The notes: a model not told the origin generated them from the sequence alone. DNA of 64,000 nucleotides from Prorocentrum cordatum (GCA_963575745.1 CAUYUJ010010435.1:273277-337276); one strand, 5' to 3'; counted from the stretch's first letter, positions 41,357-51,817 are shown. Made by a program: numbers and translations.

Positions 41357-41567
41357 GAGTATGCGGGCTGTGTGCTCGTGTTTGAACTCTGGGGAACGGC
41401 GTCCATCGCGTGTGAGACGGCTGCTACATGCTTCCGTCGATGCTCAGACTCTGCGTTGGTCATCCCAACGATGCCAACGGCTGCTGCATGCCGCCAGCGG
41501 TCGCTCGTCTGTGCCATGCGACTCCAGTGAATGCGGTTCAATCGGAGGTTGGGCAGCCGAGGTGCCA

Positions 41568-41812
41568 GCGCATCATCATCATCATCATCAGCAGCAGCAT
41601 CATCATCATCATCATCAGTATTGTTCATCCCCTTCCTCCTCCTTCTCCTCCTCCTCACTCTCCTCCTCCTCCTCCTCCACCTCCTCCTTCCCCCCTGTCC
41701 TCCATGTCATCCTCCTCATCCACTCCTCCTCCTCCTCCTTCTCACCCCCTCCTCCTCCCCCCTCGTCCTCCTCTTCCGCCTCCTCCTCCACCTCCTTTTC
41801 CTCCTCCCTGAT
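41568..41812. repeat. (ATC)n followed by a (CTC)n array
   Basis: ATCATC triplets lie at 41568-41612, then CTC triplets with CCA and CTT variants to 41812. The sequence 3' of the small acidic gene up to 42200 has no gene. Confidence 0.9.
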
Positions 41813-42197
41813 CCTGCCAGTGCCTTGGCCTTCCCCCTGCTGTTCCAGCGAGCGTTGCTGCTCTAGGTCATGCTCGTGCCTCTGCGCTCGTGTCCTCTGG
41901 CTAGTGTCCGCAGGGGCTCGCCTGACGGAGCCCCCGCTGGAAGTTGGCGGGCGCGGGCAGAGTTCTCTTCAGAGGCCAGTTTGCTTTTGCAAGACCAGCC
42001 CTCGTCTGAGCAGCGTGGGGGGAGGGGGGGATGTGCCCGGAGGTCTTGGGTTGATCGAAGGATGCGCGAGCGGCCGTTAGCGGCGGGAGAGGCCTCTCGT
42101 GAGAACACCGGGGTTCCTCAGGCGAACAGCCGAAGTCCCTGAACGGCGAGGGCCGCTCACCCTCCTCCTCCTCCTCAGACCCCCAACCCTGGCCCAA

Positions 42198-42219
42198 CCC
42201 CTAAACCCTAACCCTAATC
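42198..42219. repeat. Short interstitial telomere-like repeat
   Basis: CCCCTAAACCCTAACCCTAA contains about three CCCTAA/CCCTAAA units, the plant-type telomere motif also used by dinoflagellates. It directly abuts the 22-bp repeat at 42222. Confidence 0.7.
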
Positions 42220-42221
42220 CA

Positions 42222-43322
42222 CCTCGGGGTACCTGTTGAGCCCGTTAGCGGCGCCCCCCCCCCCCCCCCCCCCCCCAGTGCTCTTCATTCCCCCCTCCCC
42301 ATTTGGCACAGCCGTGATCTCACTATCAACTCAGCCTTTGATATTGATGATGAGTGCGTCATATCAATCAGATATTGATCAATATCAATGATAGCTCATG
42401 TAACTAATCACATTAGTTATCATAATATAATATTAATATACATCTAATTATCAAAAATGAATATCATGCTCTTTAATTAGACACGTGATTGTCTCAGGCC
42501 CCTCGTGACTCTCTCAGGGGTGGTGGTGATTGTCTCAGGGCCCTCGTGATTCTCTCAGCGGTCCTTTTAGATGGTTGTGATTTAAACGGCCAGATCTATC
42601 ATTATGCGCCAGTGTATATAATATGGTCGGCAATTAATACTATGATATAAGTATATTATACAGTATATGAGCGCTTATATCGATGATATCGAAACCTGCG
42701 TGATGCATTTCAAGTAGACGGCTGGGCCGCGCGCGCTAAGTCCCCCCCCCCCTCTGGCATAAAGAATTCCGCCGCGGGAACAGGGGCTCGTCAGGAGACC
42801 GCCGGGCCCGCCATGAGAACGGCACGGCCCGTCATGAGTGCAGGGTGGTCCGTCCCGGGAACGCCGGGGGCGGGGGGGGCCAGGGGGTGCGGAGGCCCTG
42901 GGGGGGGGGGGGGGCACGAGAACAGCGAGGCGGAGAAGGAGGAGGAGGACAGGGGGAAGACGAGCGGCGGAGGAGAAGGGGGAAGGGGAAGGTGAGGGGA
43001 AGCAGGAGGAGCCAACAACAACTCGACCTCGAGGCAATGTCATGCGTCTGAAAGCTGGTAGTGCATAGGAAAAGTGTGCACGTGCCTGTCGCTGGCGCAA
43101 GAACCCCACCCCGAGCCCCGAGGGGGGGGATTCTGGTCCAAAAACCAGCGTCAATATTTCTAAAAATTTTGACGCTCGATTTTTTAAAAAAAATTTTGAC
43201 GCTCGATTTTGGGTTGTTCACGGCCCTATCTACACGCACACTAAGAAAGCCCGTTAACAAACATGTAATATCGCGAATCATGGGGGTACCTAGCGAGCTT
43301 CCTCGGGGTACCTGTTGAGCCC
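42222..43322. repeat. 1.1-kb segment bounded by 22-bp direct repeats, with AT-rich island 2
   Basis: A perfect 22-bp direct repeat beginning CCTCGGGGTACCTGTTGAGC occupies 42222-42243 and 43301-43322. Between them lie a C22 run (about 42256-42277), an AT-rich stretch (42320-42715), G-rich sequence and two TTTTGACGCTCGATTTT units (43168-43215). It could be an insertion or the product of end-joining. No coding capacity is seen. Confidence 0.65.
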
Positions 43323-43453
43323 CTCGCGGGGCCATCTTCGACCTCGTCGGGGCAGCGTTGGACACCCGTGCCCGAAGGCCCCGAGATGGCCGCGCGAGAG
43401 GCCCGAGATGGCCCCGTGGGGGCCTGAGTCAGCCATGGGTCTGTCTTGCATTG

Positions 43454-43474
43454 CCCCAGCCTGCGCGGCTCAAG
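43454..43474 (+). other. Possible strongly decayed spliced-leader relic
   Basis: CCCCAGCC, five unmatched bases, then GGCTCAAG. This keeps the spacing of the leader and 14 of 21 bases, 53 nt before the ATG at 43528. The mismatches cluster in the T-rich core, so it may be chance. Confidence 0.3.
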
Positions 43475-43527
43475 ATTGTCTGCGCAGGTCCTTTGAATTC
43501 TTGACGTTCTCGCCCTTCTCGGGGGCA

Positions 43528-46500
43528 ATGGAGTGCCTGCCGTGCGAACTCGATGACTTAGTCACCAGCAGCGGCGGTGACGACGTGCATGATGGGGCTA
43601 CTGACGCAGGCGATGATGCAGCCACGTGCTCTGAGGCCATCACCGATCAATTCCTCTCGACTATCACATTCCTGCGCGTCATGACTTGCAAGTGCTGCAA
43701 GCACTCGAGTAATGAATTGAATCCTTTGGTCAGGGGGCCGTTCAAACGGAGCGAAAAGAATCCAGCTTGGCCGTGGCTCAAAGGCACATTGGAGCGGCCA
43801 GTTGGACTGATCTGCAGGCTGTGTTTCTGGGCGTTCGCACTGGGGGGCTTCGCCACGAAGTTTGCCAATCTAGAGAAGCTCCTGGAAGAGATGAAGAAGA
43901 ACACCGACAATACCTTGACGGGCGAGTGGATCGCAGTCCTTGAAAGGTTGATTCAACTTATCAACGCTGGGAAAATCGGAGCAAAGTTGAGGGGCGCAAA
44001 GAGAACGCAGATCCTCTCGAACATCACGGAAGCTCGCATAAAAGCAGTGGAGGTCCTGAAATCTGGCGGCACCCGGGTTATGGAGAAGTTCAGGGCTGTG
44101 GACTTGGTTACGTGGATGAAAAGACACCCAGGATCGAACCCGAAGGAGGATGGACATGTCCTGAAGGAAGTTAATTTACCGCATAAGGGCCTCACCATGT
44201 GCGTGCTACTTCGCAAGTTGCCAGACGGGGAGTACGACGTCGAAGTGGACACAGATATCCGCGCAGTCATGCGCGAGGAGCACGATTCAGGTAAGGAACG
44301 CTTGCGCGAGGGACAAGAGGAAGACAAATTTGGTGCATTGGTGGGCGCAGCCTCAGAGTTTGCAGCCTCTGGCGCTGACATGAAGCAGTTGGCCCAACCA
44401 CAACTCCAAGCGCTACCAGAACCGCCGACGCCTTCTGGCGGCAGCCGTCCCGAGGCTGGGGGAAACGGAGGCGGCGATGGTGATGGCGAGGACGCCGAGG
44501 ACTCCGATGACTCCGACGATGATGTGCAGGGGGTGCTGGCTGGCTCATTACTCGGCAGCGTCTTCAAGCCAGCGCCAAAGGCAGAGAGCAAGCGCAAGGC
44601 CGCCGCGCCCACAGTGCAAAAACAAAAGCAAACAGCTGGTTCGTTGAAGCGCAGCCCGGAGAAGCACGACGACGAGCAACCAGAGCCAGCGGCAAGCCCA
44701 CCACCTACAAAGGTTAGCAAGGGCAAGGGCAAGGCTGCGCGCATCCCCACCAACGTCGACGGCCTGTTGACGTACGAGGGCTACTTCAAGACGAAGGACC
44801 AAGTGAACGAGATTATGAGCACGAAGCTGGTGTCGGAGCCCTTTGACAGCAAGGTGATGAACCATTCGACGACTGCAGCCGTGGATAAGGCGCTGACCGA
44901 GGTGACGAAATCCCTTGATAAGATCGTCAAGGATCTGGGCAACATCGACAGGAAGATGACGAATCGAGGCAGCACGCCTCCAGAGGCGTTAGATACGGTG
45001 CGCAAGCTGCGGGCGAACACGCGCACCATGTCAGCTGTGCTCGCGGAGTTGGTGAAACCGAAGCCAGACATCTCGAAGGTCGATGCGCTTGAGGTAAGTT
45101 GCTCTCGTTTTGACTTCAGCTTGCCGATCGCGTTGATTCTCAGGAAAACGAAGCACGCTGTGGACGACCTGTTGCGCTACCACAAGTACGAGGACATTGG
45201 CTCTATCCTGACCACCTCCAGTCCTCTGCTGGATGATCATGAACATCGCTGCCAGTTCAATGCCCATGTCATGGAGATCTGCATCCAGAAGCGCGTCCTC
45301 AACGTCACTGGCGTGAAGAAGGAGACAGACGCCGCGGCAGTGAACAAGCTGCAGGCCGCACAGCAAAATGGCATACGCTTCGCGATTCCACACCAGCCAC
45401 CAGCCCAACCTACCCTTCGTGGATTGTATACCTGCTTACCCTTGGAAACGTCTTGGAGCTATCCTGGGGTCTGTTTGGAGATGCGTTGGAAGTGTCTGGG
45501 CAGTTGTTTTGGGATCCCGTAGGCTCTTTTGGGCTTCTAACGGGGCGTTCTTTGGGCCCCCCCTCTTGGAGTTCTTGAGGGGGTCTGGGGCGTCTCTGCG
45601 GGCCATCTTGCAGGCCATCGGTCAGAGCAAGGCGGGGCTCCTACTGGGGCCCCGCCCTCAGGGCCACGACCCTCGCGAGGGCGTCGCAGGTTGTCCTTCC
45701 GTGGGCCGAGGATGGCCCAGGGCAAACGGCCATCCCCCTCCGTTTCTGTTGCCCACAGGCGCTGCTCCAGATCGGGGTCCGAGATGATGCTCTCGCGCCG
45801 GCTGCGCAGGAAGAAATCGCCACTCTCCTCAATGCGACTGGCGCCTCCACCGACGAGGTCACCAGCGACGAGCAGGAGAAGGCTACTCAGCGCTTGAATG
45901 GGTTGCGCTTGGACTCGGGGTACGCTGGCGTGCTAGCGAGCGCGTTCGTGCTGTCGCAGTTCGAGAACCTGAAGTCCTGGTGCGAGAAGGCAGCTTCGGC
46001 CAGGCGCGCTTCAGAATCGGGGAGCGCATTGTCCCAGGCAGTCTCCAAGCTTGATGCGGCGCAAAGGCAAGAGTCGCTGAGCTCGCAGGACGTGGAGACC
46101 GTGCGAGCCGCACTCTTCCGCGCAGTGGAAGAGATCGTCAAAGAGGCTTCTACCGATCAGGACCTGCAGGCCTTCATGACGCTTATCGAGCGGCTCGAGA
46201 AAAGCATGCAGCAGTCTCTGGCTACCACGATGACGACTTTGCCGAGCGTTGCTGCCACCCTTTTTGACGCCCAGAATTTCGAGAAGTCACCGGCCCTCGT
46301 TCAGCTCCAGCACGCCCATCAGAAGCTCCAGATGGTCGAGTTCCATTCGCTCGCGAAGCCGCCCCTGATCCAGAAGTTGTCGAAGAAGAAGCTTGACTTA
46401 GCGACTCCAGCTGGTTCTTCTCGGGCGATCTTCAATGCGGCCCACGCCGTTGACAATGTGTGGAAGGTCTTCAGAAAGGTTGTTTTTGCTTACTCGGACT

Positions 46501-47606
46501 CGAAACCAAACATCCAGGGCTTGGTGACCATGTTCGCTGAGATAGACTCGATGATCAGCAACTTGAAGCTTGAACCGTCGTTGCTCAAGCACGCGAATGA
46601 GGCTGCCGAGATCGTCAAGAGGAACTGCGACATCAGCGAAGTCGTGAAGCCCCAGATCGAGGACTTGCTGAAGGAGATGAAGGGCTTACTCGAGACAGGC
46701 TTGCCAGACGCCTTGCTAGCTGAAACGTCGTCGAAAGCCAGGGCGACGTTGTCTGGTTTCGCCCCGTTGCACTCCAACCTGATGAAGATGGCCAAGTGGA
46801 TTCCGGAGAAGGAAGCGTTCAGAGTTGCCATGGGCTACCTGAACAACTGGGTGCAGGTCTGCATGCAGGCCGATCTCCACACAGCGCTGGACAATAACCT
46901 CAAGTACGACGATGCTTCGTTCAAGGTTGCCTGGGACTCTTGCAATCAGCTGAATGATGCTGGGGGCTCTGCGGTCTTAACGCTCCAGAACTACATTGGC
47001 GAGAAGTACTCCTCACCGATCGCCCAGTTTGTGAAGATGGCGCATAAGCAGATGCATGAGCGCATTGACAGTCAGTGTAAAGCGTTAGATCAGCATTTGT
47101 CGAAGTTGGCGACGCAGCTGGAGAGGGACATTCAGGGGTTTGGTGCGGAGTCGACCTCGGACGAAGCCAAGCAGGTGAAGTCAACCGCAGCCAAGATCGA
47201 CGAACAGCTTCACGATGTAGACGTCATGGTCGACAACCTGGGGGTGGTGAAGGATGCAAGCGTTCCACATGCGGCGCCCGCTCGGACGATCGCGACCAAG
47301 GCCACAGGTCTCACCGTGATTTGGGGTTGCGAGACGCTGCTGAAGAGCAAGCACATCAGTGCTAAGGACAAGGCCGGGGACAAGGTGCGCAGCAGCTTGA
47401 ACAGCGTCTACGTCGAGTTCATGAAGGACAAGGAGCCTGACGTGTGGGGCCAGGACTTGAAGGACCGCGTGGAGGCTGCCCTCTCGCTTGGCTCGGGCCA
47501 GCCCTCAAAGGAGGGTGACGGTTCGGGACCATCCGGAGCTGCTGGCCCAGATGCCAGCGCGAGCCCTGCCGCCGTCAAGCCCAAGAAGAAAGCTCGCAAG
47601 AGCTAG
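43528..47606 (+). CDS. Large probable nuclear protein with Cys motif and helical C-terminal half
   Basis: About 1220 aa in two exons: 43528 to about 45354, and 45759-47606 (TAG). The upstream frame is open before ATG 43528, but MECLPCELDD is the first protein-like start. Residues 54-99 contain C-x-C-C-x38-C-x2-C (MTCKCCKHS and ICRLCFW), a likely zinc site seen, as I recall, in other uncharacterised dinoflagellate proteins. A helical stretch follows (residues 105-220), then an acidic segment (EDAEDSDDSDDD, about 330-340), a Lys/Pro-rich linker with several basic patches, and a helical region. Exon 2 is rich in Leu, Glu, Lys and Ala with heptad-like spacing, so long coiled coil is likely. It ends in KPKKKARKS, a nuclear-localisation-type tail. 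No enzyme motif was seen. The exon-2 junction (CCCACAG/GCGCTG) restores the frame. The donor is ambiguous, GC at 45355 being my preference. Confidence 0.7.
45355..45758 (+). other. Probable intron containing dispersed repeat P (introner-like)
   Basis: The protein-like frame of exon 1 degenerates after LQAAQQNG, and repeat P units (CTCTTTTGGGCTTC, GGGCCATCTTGCAGGCC) follow. The frame resumes after the acceptor GTTGCCCACAG at 45758. CAGGC occurs at both proposed boundaries. The block AGGGCCACGACCCTCG near 45660 matches the intron at 37971-38451. Confidence 0.6.
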
Positions 47607-48232
47607 ATCGTAGTGGGCTGATACGTTGTCTTGTTTTCTTGGGCGAAAGCCGTCAGTGCGCTTTGGTGGGGCAGTGCACTGCAGCTAGCACAGTTCTGAT
47701 TCACCAGGCTACGTTTGCTATGCTCTGAGGTGAAACTAACATCACCCTTGGGTTTGGAAGACAGACAGTGTTGTTATACATTAGTATATTTTATACATCC
47801 CCATCCGCCATTCACGTTCGTTCTGTGTAAGCAAACAATGTAGGCACAGGCGAATTCGCATTCGGTAATGGCGTCGGCCCAATGCTGCCCAGGCGTCGTT
47901 GTCGTCGCAACCTCCTGGGGCCATGTGCTCGGCATGCGTTGTGTTGCATTGCAGGGAATCACACGCACGAAAGCTCCCCACGGTAGTCAACGCAGTGCTC
48001 GATTCATTTGAGCTTCCCTGGGTATGGCTTCGATAAGGTTAATGTTTGCGTTTACTGGCGTTGCGTCCTCACGCTGAATCCTTGCATCCTTGCTGTTGGT
48101 GTCGGCTGCGCATAGTCACCGCCGCTGCCATTGCTCAGATGATTTCAGTTTTGACGCCCAATGGTCCAAGGTGTTGCATCGTTCCTGCATCCTGGGTTTC
48201 CTGACATCGCATCCGCATCATCGCCATCGCTG
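47607..48232. other. Intergenic stretch before the methyltransferase-like gene
   Basis: Balanced composition, no repeat family and no protein-like frame. It presumably holds the 3' untranslated region of the large gene. No promoter element is recognisable, which is usual for dinoflagellates. Confidence 0.5.
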
Positions 48233-48254
48233 CCGTCGCCTGTCTTGGCTCGAA
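48233..48254 (+). other. Decayed spliced-leader relic upstream of the methyltransferase-like gene
   Basis: The block reads CCGTCGCC, then TGTCTTGGCTCGAA. It aligns with the leader over its full length with one inserted base and about five substitutions. It lies 68 nt before the ATG at 48323, a spacing close to that of the clear relic at 40824. Confidence 0.6.
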
Positions 48255-48322
48255 CTTTCAGGTAAGGCACCTCGGCCCCTGCCGCAACGCAAACTGCCAG
48301 CGTCCCAGTGAGACTTGCGGGC

Positions 48323-49873
48323 ATGAGCGATCAGGCTGCCTTAAAGCGGCCAGCAGCTTGCGGCGCACCTCCAGCCAAGAGGCCCAAGCCACCCGGGAGC
48401 CAGCTGGACAAGGCTATGCAGGCCATGCTCAGTAAACTGTCCAGTGGCGAGATGACCAAGCTCAAAGAGACCCTGGCGGCGTTGCCCGATCGTAAGTTGT
48501 CAGTAGTCTCGCTTTGCTCTGGCTCCGAGATTCAGCACGTCGTAGGCGACAGATTGCTCTCCACTGTGGATGGGTCCACCACTTATGTTACCTGCACTGC
48601 GTGCGACAATGCCCCGAACAAGAGGGCCTGGATTCAGAATTTCGTCTTCAAAGATGCAGCAGAGATGCCGCGCACATTCAGTGACATCGTGGACATGGCA
48701 AAGGCGTCGGCGAAGTGCGCCGTTCACAAGTCTGGTGATGGCGATGCCAAGATGTGCAAGACTGTCCCAGACCACCTGAACAATTTCATCGTTGCGTGCG
48801 CCTGCAGTTGCAAGGAGCTCAGCAAATTAAACTCATCGAAGCCAAAGAAATCTGGCATCCTGAAGCAGGGAGGGAGCGGAGGCAGCTCTGCCGCCACGTT
48901 CGAGGCATTGATTGAGTTCTTGGCGACCCACCCTGTGAAAATGTGGCTCGGTGAGAACGTCGATGAGATGCGCAGGGGGTCCTCGGACAATTATCAGTGC
49001 ATGGTGGACAAGTTGGCCAGCGTCGGATTCGCATGCGAGACTATGAAGCTGGACGCACTCAACTATGGCGCGGCGACCACCAGGACGCGCGCCTTCATCT
49101 TGGGCTTGTCCTGCCAGCGCAGCGGGTTGGCGCCGCACGAGGCCCAAGCTGTTCTGAGATCAATGAAGCAGCTTGTGGAGAAGCTTCAGATCGGACCATT
49201 CGCATTGAAAGATTTCCTTCTCATGCCAGGCCACGAGTACTTAAAGATCCAGCTGGAGCACCTCCAATCAAAGGATTCGCAGAGCAGCAGCAGCAACGAT
49301 TCCAAGCAGGACTGGAGGGAGAAATTGGCGGATGCATGTCAGAAGGTCGGGATGGTGGTCAGCCAGTGCCGGCCTTCGCCTGAGATTGCTTCTAGCCCGT
49401 GGTTCCATTCGATGTGTGAACGTGAGCGGATGGCACTTGCTTATGAGACGATAATGCGTCCCGAGGCTTGTAGCGTGGACGTCAGCCAAACCATTGCATG
49501 GTGTGGACGGGGCAAGGATGGAGTGTTGCCGACCATTACCCCCCGCGGCAAAATCTACATGCTCCCTCGTGGCGGCGATGAAAAAGGCAGGGAGCAGCAG
49601 TTCAACAGGATTCTCAGTGGCCTCGAAAGCCTTTCGGTGCAGGGCTGGCCGATCGACTCATTGGAGATACACAAGTTGAAGGATGCAGGCATCAGCGACG
49701 CGCTGATGAAAGACCTTGCAGGCAACAGCGTTCATGCATTATGTTTCTGTGCCGTCCTGATAGCAGTCATGACTTTCTGGCCGAGAAGCGACCCAGAAGT
49801 TTCCGAGGAAGTCAGCACTACGCCCGAAGAAACCATCAACGAGGACGAGGTGACAAACATTCTCGGTCTTTAG
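48323..49873 (+). CDS. C5 cytosine DNA methyltransferase-like protein, dinoflagellate type
   Basis: 516 aa, single exon. ATG 48323 is preferred over an upstream GTG because MSDQAALKRPAACG starts a typical N-terminus with a bipartite nuclear-localisation signal (KRPAA, nine residues, KRPK). Motifs appear in C5-methyltransferase order: motif I-like VVSLCSGSEI (61-70), motif IV-like ACSCKELS (160-167; Cys163 would be the catalytic Cys in S-C-K instead of P-C-Q), motif VI ENV (211-213), motif VIII-like NYGAATTRTRAFILG (247-261), a presumed target-recognition region, LPTITPRG (402-409), and motif X GNSVHAL (467-473). Known members transfer a methyl group from S-adenosylmethionine to cytosine. The unusual motifs I and IV resemble a divergent branch I recall from dinoflagellates, so activity is uncertain. 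The upstream leader relic suggests a retrogene. Confidence 0.72.
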   Translation: MSDQAALKRPAACGAPPAKRPKPPGSQLDKAMQAMLSKLSSGEMTKLKETLAALPDRKLSVVSLCSGSEIQHVVGDRLLSTVDGSTTYVTCTACDNAPNKRAWIQNFVFKDAAEMPRTFSDIVDMAKASAKCAVHKSGDGDAKMCKTVPDHLNNFIVACACSCKELSKLNSSKPKKSGILKQGGSGGSSAATFEALIEFLATHPVKMWLGENVDEMRRGSSDNYQCMVDKLASVGFACETMKLDALNYGAATTRTRAFILGLSCQRSGLAPHEAQAVLRSMKQLVEKLQIGPFALKDFLLMPGHEYLKIQLEHLQSKDSQSSSSNDSKQDWREKLADACQKVGMVVSQCRPSPEIASSPWFHSMCERERMALAYETIMRPEACSVDVSQTIAWCGRGKDGVLPTITPRGKIYMLPRGGDEKGREQQFNRILSGLESLSVQGWPIDSLEIHKLKDAGISDALMKDLAGNSVHALCFCAVLIAVMTFWPRSDPEVSEEVSTTPEETINEDEVTNILGL

Positions 49874-50041
49874 GCTATGGGTTCTTATGTATAGCTAGGG
49901 TGTAGCAGTGAAATTGCGGTTCAGGAATGCAGCAGGGGTAGGCAAGCGAGTAGTGTAGCAGGGGTTGTCAAGCGAGTAGACCAGCGATGCTGAAAGTCTC
50001 AGTGCATCGCAGCGGCACTGGCGAAGAAGGAAGACGTTCCT
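49874..50041. other. 3' flank of the methyltransferase-like gene
   Basis: A short duplicated motif (GTAGCAGTG, GTAGCAGGGG) and AAGCGAGTAG twice at 49945-49979. Probably untranslated sequence. Confidence 0.4.
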
Positions 50042-50280
50042 CCCTCGCCTCCTCCTGCTCCTCCCCCTTTTCCTTCTCCTCCCCCTCCCCCCCCTATTCC
50101 TTCTCCTTTTCCTCCTCCTCATCCTTCTCCTCCGCCTCCCTCCTCCCACCACTCCTCCTCCTCCTGCTGCTCCTCCTCCTCCTCCTCCTGCTCCTGCTTC
50201 TCCTCCCCCTTCCTCCTCCCTCTCCTCCCTTTTCCTCCTCCTCCTCCTCCTCCTCCCTCCTCCTCCCCCCCCTCCCTCCT
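50042..50280. repeat. (CTC)n array, left member of an opposed pair
   Basis: CTCCTC triplets with CCC and CTT variants. A GAG array at 50430-50620 faces it across about 150 bp, the same arrangement as at 20574/20921. Confidence 0.95.
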
Positions 50281-50429
50281 GCCCCTTTTCCTTCGGGGGC
50301 CCTTCAGAACAGCCCGGCAGAGACGGGGCACCCAGCCGGCGGACTTTGGGCAGGGGGGCGCAGCAACGACATCAAAGGGATCAACGCCGAAATCAGATAC
50401 GAGAAAACAACATCACGACGAAGAAGAGG

Positions 50430-50620
50430 AGGAACAGGAGGAGGCGGAGGACGAGGGCGAGGACGAGGAGGAGGAGAGGGAGGGGGAGGAGGACAAGAGG
50501 AGGAGAAGGATTGGGAGAGGAAGGGGAGTTGAAGAAGGAGAGAGCGGGGAGACGAAGAGGAGGAGGATGAGGATGGGGGCGAAGCGGAACAAAAGGTGGG
50601 GGAGGAGGAGGAAGATTGAC
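50430..50620. repeat. (GAG)n array, right member of an opposed pair
   Basis: GAGGAG and GACGAG triplets. It can pair with 50042-50280. Low complexity only. Confidence 0.95.
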
Positions 50621-50702
50621 GAAGGGGGGCTCCTGCCTGCCGCCGCGGCCTCGACTTCTTGAAGGGCAAAGGCGCCGCCCGCCGCCGGGCAGGGGGTGGG
50701 TG

Positions 50703-51240
50703 TGTATATATATATATGATATGTGTATGTATGAGATGTACATTGTTACAGCTTATTATACCATATTGCTTCATACTATACAAATGTTGTCACATACCAT
50801 CATATATCTAGCATAATGTGTATTATATTGTTATATTATGTTATAAGTTATATTATACTATATTATTGTGATGTATAAATTATAGGTTGTATTGCATATT
50901 AAAATGTATCATGATATATTGTATTGTAATGCGTCATGTAATATTATATTATAGTATCCCATATAATATTATATCACCCGATGATATATTTCAATCTATT
51001 ATATTATATTACATTGTATTAAAGTATACATTGCTAGCTTATATCATTTTATATTATATTATAGTAGGTGATATTATATTAGGCTATATCATCTTATGTC
51101 ATATTATATGGTGTTGTCTATCATATATTATAGTCGAATACATTCCGTTATATGATATTATATTACATTATAAACACGCATGTCTAATTAGATGGAGTAC
51201 TACATACAATGCGTCCAACTGGCGAGTTTAAACAGACAAG
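50703..51240. other. AT-rich island 3
   Basis: About 0.54 kb of TATATT and TATCAT-rich sequence, starting with a TATATATATATGATATGTGT run. It is followed by about 100 bp of balanced sequence and then the long CTA array. No gene. Confidence 0.8.
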
Positions 51241-51342
51241 CAGGACATGCTCAAGTTAGTAATTGCTTGGCTCGTCTAAGCTCCTCATTTGAATTGCCTC
51301 CCGTGTCTTGCGTCCCACAAGAGTTAAAGGTTTGAATCCACA

Positions 51343-51468
51343 TAAACGACTACTACTACTACTACTACTCTACTCCTACGACGACGACGACGACGACGAC
51401 GACGCCGACTACTACTACTACTACTACTACTACTACGACTACTATTGCTACTACTACTACTACTACCG

Positions 51469-51500
<32 letters not shown>

Positions 51501-51535
51501 GCTAGTACTACTACTACTACTACTACTACCACCTG

Positions 51536-51568
<33 letters not shown>

Positions 51569-51618
51569 ACAATACTAATACTTATACTAATTCTACGAGT
51601 ACTACTACTACTAATACG

Positions 51619-51655
<37 letters not shown>

Positions 51656-51661
51656 TTACCC

Positions 51662-51700
<39 letters not shown>

Positions 51701-51706
51701 TTACCA

Positions 51707-51743
<37 letters not shown>

Positions 51744-51785
51744 GACAACGAGTACGGCAACGACTACTACTACTACTACTACTAT

Positions 51786-51817
<32 letters not shown>

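Noticed and set aside
45094-45153. Small intron starting GTAAGT within the large coiled-coil gene
   Set aside because: The best acceptor (CTCAG, ending 45143) gives 50 nt and breaks the downstream frame. A 60-nt version ending AAG would keep the frame, but the sequence is open without splicing. Undecided, so not annotated.
35811-49873. The core as one giant virus-like or Maverick-type mobile element
   Set aside because: No integrase, DNA polymerase, capsid or reverse transcriptase is present. Separate leader relics before individual genes fit independent retrogenes, and no common terminal repeats bracket the region.
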